Origin: Marinobacterium weihaiense
Lineage (GTDB): Bacteria > Pseudomonadota > Gammaproteobacteria > Pseudomonadales > Balneatricaceae
Length of the DNA: 64,000 nt
NCBI RefSeq assembly: GCF_019061305.1
Contig: NZ_JAHQZT010000003.1
Coordinates: 1-64,000, forward strand
Reading direction: 5' to 3'
How positions within the stretch are numbered: the first letter of the stretch is position 1; each line of letters opens with the position of its first letter. The translations under genes were made by a program, and so were the position numbers. The notes under the pieces are model-generated. The model did no database searches, had not been told where the DNA came from, and saw nothing but the letters and a program-made list of their open reading frames with translations. This document shows, piece after piece, positions 15,090 to 24,316 of the stretch.

Positions 15090-16172
15090 ATGCAATCATC
15101 CAACATTGCCTATCTGCCACGCCTGGATCATCTACGCGGGGCTGCGGCCCTGCTGGTCTTTGTGTACCACCTGTACCATCACTTCTATCACCAGTGGCAA
15201 TCCAACCCGGAGGCCTGGTACCTGGGCTTGATGGTGGAGGGGCATACCGGCGTGGGCCTTTTTTTCGTGCTGTCGGGCTTCATCTTCATGTTAATTCGGC
15301 TGCAGGCCGGCGAAATCCGTTACGTTGATTTCATGCGCAACCGTTTTCTGCGCATCTTCCCGCTGTTTCTGTTCGTGTTTTTTGTGGCCATCTCCATCAG
15401 CCGCAACGACTTTCGTGCTGCGGATGTGCTGTACCTGTTCTTTTCCAATCTGGGCCAGGCGCCAACCTCGAACAGTTTCATTACCGGGGCGGCCTGGACC
15501 ATCTCGGTCGAGTTCACCTTTTATGCGATCTTCCCGTTCATTGCGCTGGCGGCCGTCAACAAGGGGCTATCGTACCTGCCACGGCTGATCCTGATCATCC
15601 TGTTGTTCAAGCTGGGGGCCTACTTCATCAGCGCCAGTCCCAAGCACATGTACTATTCAACGCTACTGGGTCGCCTGGATCAGTTCCTGATCGGCATGCT
15701 GGCGGCCATGGCTTACCAGTACTGCCGTCAGCGTGACTGGCTGACCGGTGTGCTCTGGCCGCTGCTGGCGGCGCTGCTGGTCTGGGCCGGTGTTGGCCTG
15801 ATGGCCGCTCACTTCAGTTACCAATCCACGCAACAGCAGGATCCCTGGTGGATTGTCTGGCCCACACTGGAAGCCCTGCTGTGGGCGTTCATGGTACTGA
15901 CCTACCTGTGTACACGTGCCGCCTTGCCACGGGTACTGGCCCGCTGTTTCGAGTTGATGGGGCAGGTAAGCTACTCCTGGTATTTGATGCATGCATTGAT
16001 ACTATGGCTATGGGGTCAGCTGATAGGGCCACTGGACATCGGCGGCGGTTTCATGATGAACCTGCTGCTCAATCTGATCGTGGTCGGTACCTTGAGTCTG
16101 GCCTTTGCCAAACTGTCGTATCACACGCTGGAAGAGCCCTTCCTAGCGTTGAGGAAACGCTACGTCAACTAG
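15090..16172 (+). CDS. OafA/YrhL-type membrane acyltransferase
   Basis: 360 residues with about ten hydrophobic segments. The N terminus has the family hallmark RLDHLRGAAALLVFVYHLYH (conserved Arg and catalytic His), followed by GLFFVLSGFIF. Such acyltransferase-3 proteins add acetyl or other acyl groups to O-antigen, exopolysaccharide or lipid acceptors at the inner membrane. The substrate cannot be read from the sequence. Modification of a surface glycan is plausible in this window, although the gene stands 20 kb from the polysaccharide locus. Confidence 0.9.
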   Translation: MQSSNIAYLPRLDHLRGAAALLVFVYHLYHHFYHQWQSNPEAWYLGLMVEGHTGVGLFFVLSGFIFMLIRLQAGEIRYVDFMRNRFLRIFPLFLFVFFVAISISRNDFRAADVLYLFFSNLGQAPTSNSFITGAAWTISVEFTFYAIFPFIALAAVNKGLSYLPRLILIILLFKLGAYFISASPKHMYYSTLLGRLDQFLIGMLAAMAYQYCRQRDWLTGVLWPLLAALLVWAGVGLMAAHFSYQSTQQQDPWWIVWPTLEALLWAFMVLTYLCTRAALPRVLARCFELMGQVSYSWYLMHALILWLWGQLIGPLDIGGGFMMNLLLNLIVVGTLSLAFAKLSYHTLEEPFLALRKRYVN

Positions 16173-16216
16173 CCAACGCGGCCTGATGGCCGCCTGTATC
16201 CAGGGATTGGATCGCC

Positions 16217-17233
16217 ATGAAACACATCATCATTTGCTCGGATGGCACCTGGCAGTCGCCCGAGTCCGAGACCGCCACGCATGTCCTGCGCATTGCCCGT
16301 GGCCTGGCTGCGCAGGACGCGGCCGGTCACCAGCAGGTCGTGTTCTATGACTGGGGGCTGGGCGCGGATGGCCATGCGCTCAGTGCCGGCCTGACCGGTC
16401 AGGGCATCGACAAGAATATCCTCGATTGCTACCGCTTCATTGTCCACAACTACGATATCGGTGATCGTCTATACCTGTTCGGCTTCAGCCGCGGGGCCTA
16501 TACGGTGCGCTCGCTGGCCGGACTTATCCACAATAGCGGTATTCTGCGGCGCGAACATGCCCAGCAGATCGAAGCCGCCTACTGTCTGTATCGGCGTCGC
16601 AGCCGTCGCTCGGCGCCTCATCATGAGCCGGCGCGGGCCTTCCGTCGTCAATATGCCGTGGCCGATAGCAGCCGCGTGCACTTTGTCGGCGTGCTCGACA
16701 CCGTGGGCGCGCTAGGCATTCCGGCGCCGTTTCTGGGCACCCTGGGAACGGATCGCTACCTGTTTCATGACACCCGGCCCAGCGCCATCATCAATCATGC
16801 CCGCCATGCGGTGGCCATCGACGAAAACCGTCAGGACTTCGAGCCTGCCCTGTGGCACGCGAGCGACGGCATCGATCTGCAGCAGGTCTGGTTTGCCGGT
16901 GTACACAGTGACGTGGGGGGCGGCTACGCCGATCATGCCTTGGGGGATCATGCCGCCCAGTGGCTGGCGCGCGAGGCACAGCGTTGCGGCCTGGCCCTGG
17001 CACCGCACTTTCTGCAGCGGTTGGCCCCGAACCACGCCGGTCGTCAGCACAACGAATACAAGGGCTTTTACCGCGTCATGCGGCGGCGCCTGATCCGCGA
17101 TGTCGAGCCGGTGCTGCATGCCAGCGTCAAGCAGCGTTGGGACGACGAGGGCGTGACATACCGCAGCCCGGCGCTGCAGCGCCTGCTGACACGGCTGGGG
17201 CATGACTGGAGCCGCGTACGGCTGGTGGAATGA
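16217..17233 (+). CDS. DUF2235 alpha/beta-hydrolase-like protein
   Basis: 338 residues. Family features are the N-terminal IIICSDGTWQ, the nucleophile-elbow-like GFSRGAYTVRSLAG near residue 95, and WFAGVHSDVGGGY near residue 225, which supplies Asp and Gly residues typical of DUF2235. Relatives include Tle1-type phospholipase effectors of type VI secretion, but this copy is short, has no partner effector genes and no signal peptide, so I make no effector claim. The next gene starts 24 bases later and is probably co-transcribed. Confidence 0.85.
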   Translation: MKHIIICSDGTWQSPESETATHVLRIARGLAAQDAAGHQQVVFYDWGLGADGHALSAGLTGQGIDKNILDCYRFIVHNYDIGDRLYLFGFSRGAYTVRSLAGLIHNSGILRREHAQQIEAAYCLYRRRSRRSAPHHEPARAFRRQYAVADSSRVHFVGVLDTVGALGIPAPFLGTLGTDRYLFHDTRPSAIINHARHAVAIDENRQDFEPALWHASDGIDLQQVWFAGVHSDVGGGYADHALGDHAAQWLAREAQRCGLALAPHFLQRLAPNHAGRQHNEYKGFYRVMRRRLIRDVEPVLHASVKQRWDDEGVTYRSPALQRLLTRLGHDWSRVRLVE

Positions 17234-17257
17234 GTGTTGCCATACAAGGAGGTTGGC

Positions 17258-18616
17258 ATGATCGAACTGCTTCATCACGGCGCCACGAAGGGCGTCACCG
17301 GCTCTTGCCACGAGCTACGGCTGGGGGAAGACGGACTCCTGATCGACTGCGGCCTGCTGCAGGGCGCGGATATCCGGGGCTCCGACCCCGAGGGGCACAT
17401 CGACTTCGACATTGGGCATATTCGTGCCCTGGTGGTGACCCATGTGCACATTGACCATGTCGGGCGCATTCCCTACCTGCTGGCGGCGGGGTTCAAGGGC
17501 CCGATCCTCTGTTCGCAGCCCTCGGCGCTGCTGTTGCCGGCCGTGCTGGAGGATGCGCTGAAAATCGGCTTTACCCGCAACCGCCGCCTGATCGAACGGG
17601 TCCTGGATCTGATTCGCAGCCGCCTGCAGCCGCTGCCCTACAACCAGTGGCATACGCTGGCGCTGGAGACGCCCGGTCATGCGCTGGACATTCGCCTGCA
17701 GCGAGCAGGCCATATCCTGGGGTCAGCCTACGTGGAGTGTCAGGCCCGCACACCGGATACCGACGAGCGTATCCTGTTCAGCGGCGACCTCGGCGCGCCG
17801 GATGCGCCACTGCTGCCGCCCCCCGAGCCGCCCGAACGGGCCGACCGGCTGGTGCTGGAAAGCACCTATGGCGATCGCAACCACGAGCACCGCGCCCAGC
17901 GGCAACAACGCCTGCAGGCCATCCTGAACCATGCCCTTGAGGACGGCGGCACGCTGCTGATTCCGGCCTTCAGCATTGGCCGCACCCAAGATCTGCTGTA
18001 CGAACTGGAAGCGATCATTCAGGCCGGACAGCAGGAACTGGAGGTGGTGGTGGACTCGCCGCTGGCGGCCAACTTTACCGCGCTCTATCGACAGCTGCAG
18101 CCGTTCTGGGATCGCGAGGCCCGGGCGCGGCTGGCGGCCGGACGGCACCCGCTGGCGTTTGAGCAGCTGACGGTGATCGATAGCCATGCCGACCACCTGC
18201 GCACGGTCGATTATCTGGCCCGCTCGCACCGCCCCTGCGTGGTACTGGCCGGCTCCGGCATGTGCGCCGGCGGACGCGTCGTCAACTACCTCAAGGCCCT
18301 GCTACACGAGCCACGCAACGACGTGCTCTTTGTCGGTTATCAGGCGGCCGGCACGCCGGGACGGGATATTCTGCAATACGGCCCGCGTAATGGCTGGGTC
18401 GAACTGGACGGCAAGCGCTACGACATCCACGCGCAGGTGCACCAGATCGGCGGCTATTCGGCCCATGCCGGTCAGGATGACCTGCTCGAATTCGTGCGGG
18501 CCCTTCCCGTCCCGCCGGCCGAGATTCGGCTGGTACATGGCGACAGCCGTGCCAAGCAGGCACTGGCGCAGCGGCTGCGGCTGCAGGGCGCACCACGCGT
18601 GCATATCCCTGCATAA
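17258..18616 (+). CDS. Metallo-beta-lactamase/beta-CASP RNase-like hydrolase
   Basis: 452 residues from the ATG at 17258, which has AAGGAGG five bases upstream; an upstream GTG at 17234 is less likely. Motifs in order are THVHIDHVGR (zinc ligands), the beta-CASP signatures LVLESTYGDR, IPAFSIGRTQ and VVLAGSGMCAGGR, and the C-terminal GGYSAHAGQDD and VHGDSRAK. This is the CPSF73/YSH1-type architecture found in bacterial and archaeal RNases. The expected activity is RNA cleavage, with substrate unknown. It has no secretion signal and is not obviously linked to the surface genes that follow. Confidence 0.9.
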   Translation: MIELLHHGATKGVTGSCHELRLGEDGLLIDCGLLQGADIRGSDPEGHIDFDIGHIRALVVTHVHIDHVGRIPYLLAAGFKGPILCSQPSALLLPAVLEDALKIGFTRNRRLIERVLDLIRSRLQPLPYNQWHTLALETPGHALDIRLQRAGHILGSAYVECQARTPDTDERILFSGDLGAPDAPLLPPPEPPERADRLVLESTYGDRNHEHRAQRQQRLQAILNHALEDGGTLLIPAFSIGRTQDLLYELEAIIQAGQQELEVVVDSPLAANFTALYRQLQPFWDREARARLAAGRHPLAFEQLTVIDSHADHLRTVDYLARSHRPCVVLAGSGMCAGGRVVNYLKALLHEPRNDVLFVGYQAAGTPGRDILQYGPRNGWVELDGKRYDIHAQVHQIGGYSAHAGQDDLLEFVRALPVPPAEIRLVHGDSRAKQALAQRLRLQGAPRVHIPA

Positions 18617-18668
18617 GGTTTTAATCATCACGTGTATAACCATTGTTCATCAATTACAGGAGGCCAGG

Positions 18669-19883
18669 ATGGCACAGGTAACGGCAACCCATTGGGGGCT
18701 GAACTTCTGGGAAGGTAAACTCGAGACACTGCATGAAGGTCTGGACCGGGTGTATGACCAGTTTTGGGAGGCGGCCGATGATGTCATGTTCGGCACTGTG
18801 CGCGGTGCCAGCAATACCTCACTCACCGTGGATATCTGGGGGGGCGGTACGGCCAGCGTCAGCGGCAGCAACTTCTACGCCAGCAATTATGGCGACATAG
18901 TGGTCAACCGGGTGGTGACCCAGGGGACGGGGCGCGAGTTCACGGCTGCGGGTGACCTGCGCATGGGCGGCGAGCTGGGGGTATATGGCACGCTCAGTCA
19001 GGTGGATTTCAGCTCCGTGGCCGGTAGCATCAGCGCGCGCGGCATCATTAACTATGGGCGTGACGGCAGCATGCAGCCGATCAACCTGACAGAAACGCTA
19101 GGGCTGGCGACGGGCGATTCACTGGTAAGTCAGACCGACGGCAGTGGCGACTATGTGCGTCACCAGGCACAGGTGGACGGGCACCAACTGACAATAGAAG
19201 GGCGCTGGGCGTACGAAACTGTCGACAGCTGGCCGGAGCTGCTCGGTGGTGACGATGTCTTGCAGGGCAGCCAGGGCAATGATTACCTGCAGGGCTTTGC
19301 CGGCAACGACCGGCTGGAAGGCGGCGATGGTACCAATACGGCGCTATTTCAGGGCAGCCGTGATGAATATCAGATCCAGTCACAGGGGGGGGCGCCGTTG
19401 CGGGTCACGGACAGCCAGGCCGGTCGTGACGGTCAGGATACCCTGGTGCATATTCAGCGACTGGCCTTTGATGACGGCATCCTGGCCTGGGACAGCGGCA
19501 GCGACGGCGTCGCCGGGCAGGCCTATCGTCTGTATCAGGCCGCCTTCGACCGTACACCGGATGAGGCGGGTTTGGGCTATTGGGTTCGGCAGATGGACCA
19601 TGGCATGAATCTGCAGGAGGCCGCAGCGCGCTTCATCGATTCGATCGAGTTCAAGGAACTGTACGGCTTTGCGCCGAGCAACGACGACTTCTTGCACCGG
19701 CTCTACACCAATATTCTGGACCGTGAACCCGATGCGGCCGGTTACGATTGGTGGTTGGAGCAGCTGAATACCAACCCCGAAAAAACCTGGGACCGGGTGC
19801 TGGCCGATTTTTCCGAGTCGCCGGAGAACCTGGACAACATGCTGGAAATCACTGGCGGCATCATCAGTTTTGATCTGTTCTGA
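18669..19883 (+). CDS. RTX/DUF4214 exported protein
   Basis: 404 residues from ATG 18669, with AGGAGG five bases before it; the open frame extends upstream only as a shadow of the beta-CASP gene. No signal peptide and no cysteine. Residues 1-180 are a Gly/Ser/Asn-rich beta region of no known family. Residues about 193-220 contain RTX-type calcium repeats (GGDDVLQGSQGNDYLQGFAG). Residues 284-390 hold two DUF4214 copies (LYQAAFDRTPDEAGLGYW and LYTNILDREPDAAGYDWW), and the end is ISFDLF. Probably secreted by the PrtD-type system at 51.8 kb. It is followed after 17 bases by the protease gene, apparently as an operon. Confidence 0.82.
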   Translation: MAQVTATHWGLNFWEGKLETLHEGLDRVYDQFWEAADDVMFGTVRGASNTSLTVDIWGGGTASVSGSNFYASNYGDIVVNRVVTQGTGREFTAAGDLRMGGELGVYGTLSQVDFSSVAGSISARGIINYGRDGSMQPINLTETLGLATGDSLVSQTDGSGDYVRHQAQVDGHQLTIEGRWAYETVDSWPELLGGDDVLQGSQGNDYLQGFAGNDRLEGGDGTNTALFQGSRDEYQIQSQGGAPLRVTDSQAGRDGQDTLVHIQRLAFDDGILAWDSGSDGVAGQAYRLYQAAFDRTPDEAGLGYWVRQMDHGMNLQEAAARFIDSIEFKELYGFAPSNDDFLHRLYTNILDREPDAAGYDWWLEQLNTNPEKTWDRVLADFSESPENLDNMLEITGGIISFDLF

Positions 19884-19900
19884 ACAAGGAGATATTCACC

Positions 19901-21028
19901 ATGGCTTATAGTGGTGTTACACGGATAGAAAGCGATCACTACCGAGGCTCGGCCGTGATGATCGATGATCGCTGGCTGTTGACGGCAGCGCATGTGGTGG
20001 AAGGCATTGCGCCCTGGGAGTGGGAAGTCATTTTTGAACGCGGCATGTTCGACTCATCCCGTGACGTCAAACGCATCATCACCCATGACGCCTATGATCG
20101 AGACAGTGGCCGGGCTGACCTCGCACTGGTTGAACTCAGTGGTTCGGCACCCTCGAATACCCGGGTGTACTCCCTGTTCACCGATGAGATGCGCCCCGGC
20201 ACGATGGTCAGCCTGGAAGGCTATGGCGAGCGCAAGGCCTCGGACTCCTATGGTTTCTGGACCGGTGTGCCGTTGCTGCAGGTGAGCTACAACACCGTGG
20301 ATGGCACCACGGCCGACCTGGGCGTTTTCGACGATGCGTCGGGGCTGGCGTTCGACTATGACACCGGCAGCCCCTATGGTGACACCCTGGGCCAGCAGTT
20401 TGGGCTGGACCACACCGGCCTGGGGTCGCGCGAGGGCTTCATGGGCCAGGGTGACAGTGGCGGTGGACTGTTTGTCAGCGGTCAGCTGGCCGGCGTCCTG
20501 AGCCACATGGTGGAATACAACGGCACAGCCGTGGACGGCGGTTATGGTGAGGTCGGCTTTGCCCAGAGCATCGAGTATTACCACGACTGGATTGCCAGCC
20601 ACGTGCCCGGTATCGAGCCGATGGGGTGGCAGGGCGGTGGCCCCGTCCGGGAGGAGGTGATTGATCTGGCACTGCTGTATGAAGCGGGCCTGAACCGTCG
20701 GCCGGATGAGGCCGGACTCAACTACTGGATTGACCGCATGGATGCGGGCACGCCCATGGACGTGATTGCGGACAGTTTTCTGTATTCGCGTGAATTCGGT
20801 GGCTATCCCGAGCAGCATGCCGACTACGTCAGCCGCTTGTACTTCAATGTGCTGAACCGGGCCCCGGAGGCCTCCGGGCAACGGTACTGGGAGTCGCGTC
20901 TGGATGCCGGCATGGCGGAAGCGGAGGTGCTGCTGCGCTTTGCCGACTCATCTGAAAACCGGCAGCAGGCCGAGGACTGGCTGGTGCAGCTGCATCAGGA
21001 CCGCACGGGGGATTGGTTGATCGGGTGA
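19901..21028 (+). CDS. Trypsin-like serine protease with C-terminal DUF4214
   Basis: 375 residues. The chymotrypsin-fold triad is visible as His31 (LLTAAHVV), Asp73 (RADLALVEL) and Ser186 (GQGDSGGG). There is no signal peptide, no propeptide and no cysteine, so no disulfides. Such a trypsin fits type I export rather than Sec export. Residues about 255-355 carry two DUF4214 copies (LYEAGLNRRPDEAGLNYW and LYFNVLNRAPEASGQRYW), and the protein ends DWLIG, much like the end of the 60.2-kb protein (DLLIG). AAGGAGATATTCACC precedes the ATG. Likely a cell-surface-docked protease; the substrate is unknown. Confidence 0.88.
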   Translation: MAYSGVTRIESDHYRGSAVMIDDRWLLTAAHVVEGIAPWEWEVIFERGMFDSSRDVKRIITHDAYDRDSGRADLALVELSGSAPSNTRVYSLFTDEMRPGTMVSLEGYGERKASDSYGFWTGVPLLQVSYNTVDGTTADLGVFDDASGLAFDYDTGSPYGDTLGQQFGLDHTGLGSREGFMGQGDSGGGLFVSGQLAGVLSHMVEYNGTAVDGGYGEVGFAQSIEYYHDWIASHVPGIEPMGWQGGGPVREEVIDLALLYEAGLNRRPDEAGLNYWIDRMDAGTPMDVIADSFLYSREFGGYPEQHADYVSRLYFNVLNRAPEASGQRYWESRLDAGMAEAEVLLRFADSSENRQQAEDWLVQLHQDRTGDWLIG

Positions 21029-21066
21029 TCAAAAGGGCAGCGATTGTCTCTACGCGGCCACATTGA

Positions 21067-21082
21067 TGTGATACTGTTCACC
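21067..21082. promoter_or_regulatory. CRP-like site upstream of the gtr-type genes
   Basis: TGTGA-TACTGT-TCACC matches the CRP consensus TGTGA-N6-TCACA in 9 of 10 defining bases. It is 78 bases before the start at 21160. A long-range inverted repeat, CGCCATCA (21094-21101) with TGATGGCG (21124-21131), lies between the site and the gene. Confidence 0.45.
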
Positions 21083-21159
21083 GGAACTTTTGTCGCCATC
21101 AAGGCGGGCGTGTCATAACACCCTGATGGCGGCTTCCCGGTTTAGACATAAAAGGATGT

Positions 21160-22905
21160 ATGTTCAAACACCCCCCGCTGTATAAAATTGACATTAAGCC
21201 GGTCTTTTTCTCTTTTGGCGTTGGCCTAGTCGCACTGTTGTTCGCCGTATGGTTGTATACGCCCTTCCTGAACCCGCTCGACGTTGGTTGGCTGCTCAAT
21301 GAAGGAGATGTCTTTCAGCATTATATCGGCTGGCAGTTCTTCCGACATGAACCCTGGCAGTGGCCATTGGGGGCTATCAATCGGCTGGCGACGGACATGC
21401 ATGCCAGTATTGTCTACACCGACTCCATCCCTCTCGTTGCCCTGCTGCTGAAACCTTTCAGTACAGTACTACCCGACCCCTTTCAGTATCAGGGGATCTG
21501 GATGCTGGTGACGTTCTTCCTTAATGGCTTCTTCGCTGCCCGTTTATTGTTAAAAGCCGGGTGTGCAGCCAGCTTGGCCATGCCTGTTGCGCTTTTGATG
21601 AGTACATCAACCCTGGTGACGGCCCGAGGATTGGGAATGCACGGGCACGAGGCACTCACGGCGCATTGGGTGATATTTCTGGCACTGGAATATGCGCTGT
21701 TATTGGATGCCTTCGATAGGCATCATTTACGCCGCTGGCTGATACTGCTGAGCATTACTGTGCTGATTCATTTTTACCTGTTTTTCATGGTGGGCGTGCT
21801 CTGGTTTGCCTGGTGGCTGGTTCATGCGCTCCAGGAGGTGCGTCCACAGGGTAAACATCTAATCCGCCCTTCTACTCTGCTGTTACACCTGTGCGTGCCT
21901 CCGGTTATTGTTCTGATCATTATGCAGGGCGCAGGCTATTTCATGCCGGGGCGGGGCGCCGCAACGGCTGGCGGGTTTGGACATTTCTCGGCCGAGCTGC
22001 TGACGTTTTTCAACCCGGCTTCCACGGCCTGGTTCTTCAATCATGGCTTTACCAGCCTGTCACAATGGCTGCCGGGCTGGACACCCCCCATTGCCGGGCA
22101 ATATGAAGGTATGGCGTACATGGGGGTGGGTGTGTTGCTGCTGTGGGCACTTGCGCTGGCAAGCGTGTTAAGGCCTGGTATGCGCGGTCTGGAACGGCGC
22201 ATCAGTGCCGGTTTTGCTGCAGTCGCTTTGGCGGTGATGGTGTTATTCATGTACGCCATGGCAGGCAGAATCAGCATGCCCGACGGCAGCCTTTACCTGG
22301 CGTTCGATCTTCCTTTTGGCCCCATACGCGACTACCTGCGATCCAGCGGGCGCATGGTGTGGCCGCTGGCCTATGCTCTGACGTTGTGGGCGGCGGTTAC
22401 ACTGGCACAACGCCTACCACATAAAACGGGGCTGGGGGCATTGGGAACCGTGCTGCTGGTCTTGCAATTGTTTGACCTTCAGCCCTGGCATGAGCGCATA
22501 CGCAGCGAAGTACAGCAGCGTGCAGCGGCGGCACAAGCGTCCTTGTTTACAGCGCTTCATGATCCGCAGCTGTCGACACAGCTGGAGCAGCACTCTGGCA
22601 TGATTGCCTTTCCGGCCGGTCAACTGGAACAGCTCAAGCCCTATGTCTGGCTGGCGGCGCATCAGCACGTATCAATCAATGTGGCCTACCTGGCTGGTCA
22701 AGCTCCCAACCGGGGGCGTGTGGTAACACGCCGGTATGTCGAGCAAGCGCAGCAGGGCACGCTAGCACCTGAGTATATATACCTGATCACAGAACCGTCT
22801 TTGGTACCTTCAGTGTGTGATCGACCGGGGTGGTTGTGTCGCCGGCATGGTCAAACCACATTGGCCTGGACCCGCAAACATCGAGTAGACCTCAATGAGT
22901 ACTGA
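21160..22905 (+). CDS. Multispanning membrane protein, DUF6311-like; probable third component of a gtr glucosylation set
   Basis: 581 residues with about ten to eleven hydrophobic segments. A first membrane segment is followed by an external-looking loop with an acidic motif (LLNEGDVFQHYIGWQFFRHE), as in GT-C polyprenyl-phosphate-sugar transferases, and there is a soluble tail of about 120 residues. I read it as DUF6311-like, from memory of that family's pattern. It overlaps the GtrB-like gene by 11 bases, and GtrA follows. In phage and chromosomal gtr clusters the third, variable gene is the acceptor-specific transferase acting on O-antigen in the periplasm, and this gene fits that role. Confidence 0.7.
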   Translation: MFKHPPLYKIDIKPVFFSFGVGLVALLFAVWLYTPFLNPLDVGWLLNEGDVFQHYIGWQFFRHEPWQWPLGAINRLATDMHASIVYTDSIPLVALLLKPFSTVLPDPFQYQGIWMLVTFFLNGFFAARLLLKAGCAASLAMPVALLMSTSTLVTARGLGMHGHEALTAHWVIFLALEYALLLDAFDRHHLRRWLILLSITVLIHFYLFFMVGVLWFAWWLVHALQEVRPQGKHLIRPSTLLLHLCVPPVIVLIIMQGAGYFMPGRGAATAGGFGHFSAELLTFFNPASTAWFFNHGFTSLSQWLPGWTPPIAGQYEGMAYMGVGVLLLWALALASVLRPGMRGLERRISAGFAAVALAVMVLFMYAMAGRISMPDGSLYLAFDLPFGPIRDYLRSSGRMVWPLAYALTLWAAVTLAQRLPHKTGLGALGTVLLVLQLFDLQPWHERIRSEVQQRAAAAQASLFTALHDPQLSTQLEQHSGMIAFPAGQLEQLKPYVWLAAHQHVSINVAYLAGQAPNRGRVVTRRYVEQAQQGTLAPEYIYLITEPSLVPSVCDRPGWLCRRHGQTTLAWTRKHRVDLNEY

Positions 22906-23893
22906 CAGCAATACAGCATGGAATACCGGCACGAGTACCGCCCGGCATGATGGTGAGCATTGGCTGTTGAGCCTGGTGGTGCCGGTCAAAAATGAAGAAG
23001 ACAACATTCAGCCATTTCTGGATGCCGTGTTGGAAACGTTGACCCCTCGGGTTCCCGCGCTTGAGATCATCTTCATTGATGATGGCTCCACGGATCAAAC
23101 GTTGCCCATGCTACGGCGGCTGGGAACCGCCGATCAACGCATTCGCTACCTGTCGTTTTCGCGCAATTTCGGCAAGGAAGCCGCCATGACCGCCGGACTG
23201 GAGGCCTCACGCGGGGATGCGGTGGTGCCGATGGATGTGGATCTGCAGCACCCACCTGAAGCGGTACTGGAGTTCATTCGTCATTGGCGTGACGGTGGCT
23301 GGGACATGGTGTACGGCGTACGGATGGATGCCAATGCCGAGACAACCGGTAAAAAAGCGACCTCCAGCCTGTTCTATCGTATCTTCAACCGTGTTTCGCA
23401 CACGGATATACCGCCGTCGGCCGGTGACTTCAGGCTGCTTAGTCGCCGCGTCGTGGATGTGCTAGGCCAACTGCCTGAACGGAACCGCTTCATGAAAGGG
23501 CTGTATGCCTGGGTCGGTTTTCGGTCGATCGGCGTGCCTTACCATCAGCCCGCGCGCTTGCACGGCAACAGCCGCTTCAACTACTGGAAGCTGTGGAACT
23601 TTGCCCTGGACGGGCTGGTGGGCTTTTCCAGCCTGCCACTGCGCGTCTGGAGCTATCTGGGCGGCGGTCTGGCATTCTGTTCCTTGTTGTTTATGCTATG
23701 GATCATTACCCGCACCCTGCTCTTCGGTATTGAGACCCCCGGTTATGCATCGGTCATGTCGGCCATTCTGTTTTTCGGCGGCGTACAGCTGCTGTCTATC
23801 GGCGTGCTGGGTGAATACATTGCCCGGCTGTTCATTGAGAGCAAGCAACGGCCCCTGTATATCATTGCGGAGCACAGCGATGATCAAGCATGA
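22895..23893 (+). CDS. gtrB: GtrB-like polyprenyl-phosphate glycosyltransferase (GT2)
   Basis: 332 residues. A GT2 domain (LSLVVPVKNEEDNI, IDDGSTDQT, DVDLQHPPE) is followed by two C-terminal membrane segments. This is the architecture of bactoprenol glucosyl transferases, which load a sugar from UDP-glucose or a similar donor onto undecaprenyl phosphate at the cytoplasmic face. ATG 22895 overlaps the preceding gene by 11 bases, and the stop overlaps the GtrA gene by 14 bases, so translation is coupled. Confidence 0.92.
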   Translation: MSTDSNTAWNTGTSTARHDGEHWLLSLVVPVKNEEDNIQPFLDAVLETLTPRVPALEIIFIDDGSTDQTLPMLRRLGTADQRIRYLSFSRNFGKEAAMTAGLEASRGDAVVPMDVDLQHPPEAVLEFIRHWRDGGWDMVYGVRMDANAETTGKKATSSLFYRIFNRVSHTDIPPSAGDFRLLSRRVVDVLGQLPERNRFMKGLYAWVGFRSIGVPYHQPARLHGNSRFNYWKLWNFALDGLVGFSSLPLRVWSYLGGGLAFCSLLFMLWIITRTLLFGIETPGYASVMSAILFFGGVQLLSIGVLGEYIARLFIESKQRPLYIIAEHSDDQA

Positions 23894-24251
23894 ACTGGGC
23901 ATTGTATTGCGCTTTGGCGGGGTCGGTGGCGTTGCCACGCTGGTGCATCTGGCCGTGGCCTGGGTGGCACTGGCACTGTATCCACAGTGGTCGCCCCTGG
24001 TGGCCAACCTGGTCGCGTTTATAGCCGCTTTTCCGGTGTCCTTTTTTGGCCATCGGTATCTCACCTTTCGCACGGAAGGGGGCGCGGGGCGCTTCCTGAT
24101 GCTGGCGGCTGGCGGATTTTGTTTGAACAACGGCGTATTGGCGGTGCTGATAACCACCCTGGCGGTGGATGGGTTTGTGGCGATTGTGCTGTCCACCTTT
24201 ACGGTGCCCGTGCTGATATATGCCGGTTCGCGGTTATGGGTGTTTCGATAA
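23880..24251 (+). CDS. gtrA: GtrA-family membrane protein (flippase-like)
   Basis: 123 residues with four hydrophobic segments (LRFGGVGGVATLVHLAVAWV, VANLVAFIAAFPVSFFGHRY, LMLAAGGFCLNNGVLAVLIT, IVLSTFTVPVLIYAGSR). It is the standard GtrA length and pattern, and is thought to flip the polyprenyl-phosphate sugar across the inner membrane. The start is ATG 23880, inside the end of gtrB. With the two upstream genes it forms a three-component glycan side-branch glucosylation system. Confidence 0.9.
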   Translation: MIKHELGIVLRFGGVGGVATLVHLAVAWVALALYPQWSPLVANLVAFIAAFPVSFFGHRYLTFRTEGGAGRFLMLAAGGFCLNNGVLAVLITTLAVDGFVAIVLSTFTVPVLIYAGSRLWVFR

Positions 24252-24316
24252 GGCGGGTGTGGGCGCCGCTGGCGCGGCGCAGGTCGCCCTACGCGGGCCG
24301 CCCTGCGTGGGCCGCC

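Noticed and set aside
16217-17233. DUF2235 protein as a type VI secretion lipase effector
   Set aside because: No immunity, VgrG, PAAR or adaptor gene nearby; neighbours are unrelated hydrolases.
18186-18668. Upstream extension of the 18.7-kb RTX/DUF4214 gene
   Set aside because: Runs inside the beta-CASP gene in another frame; a strong AGGAGG precedes ATG 18669.
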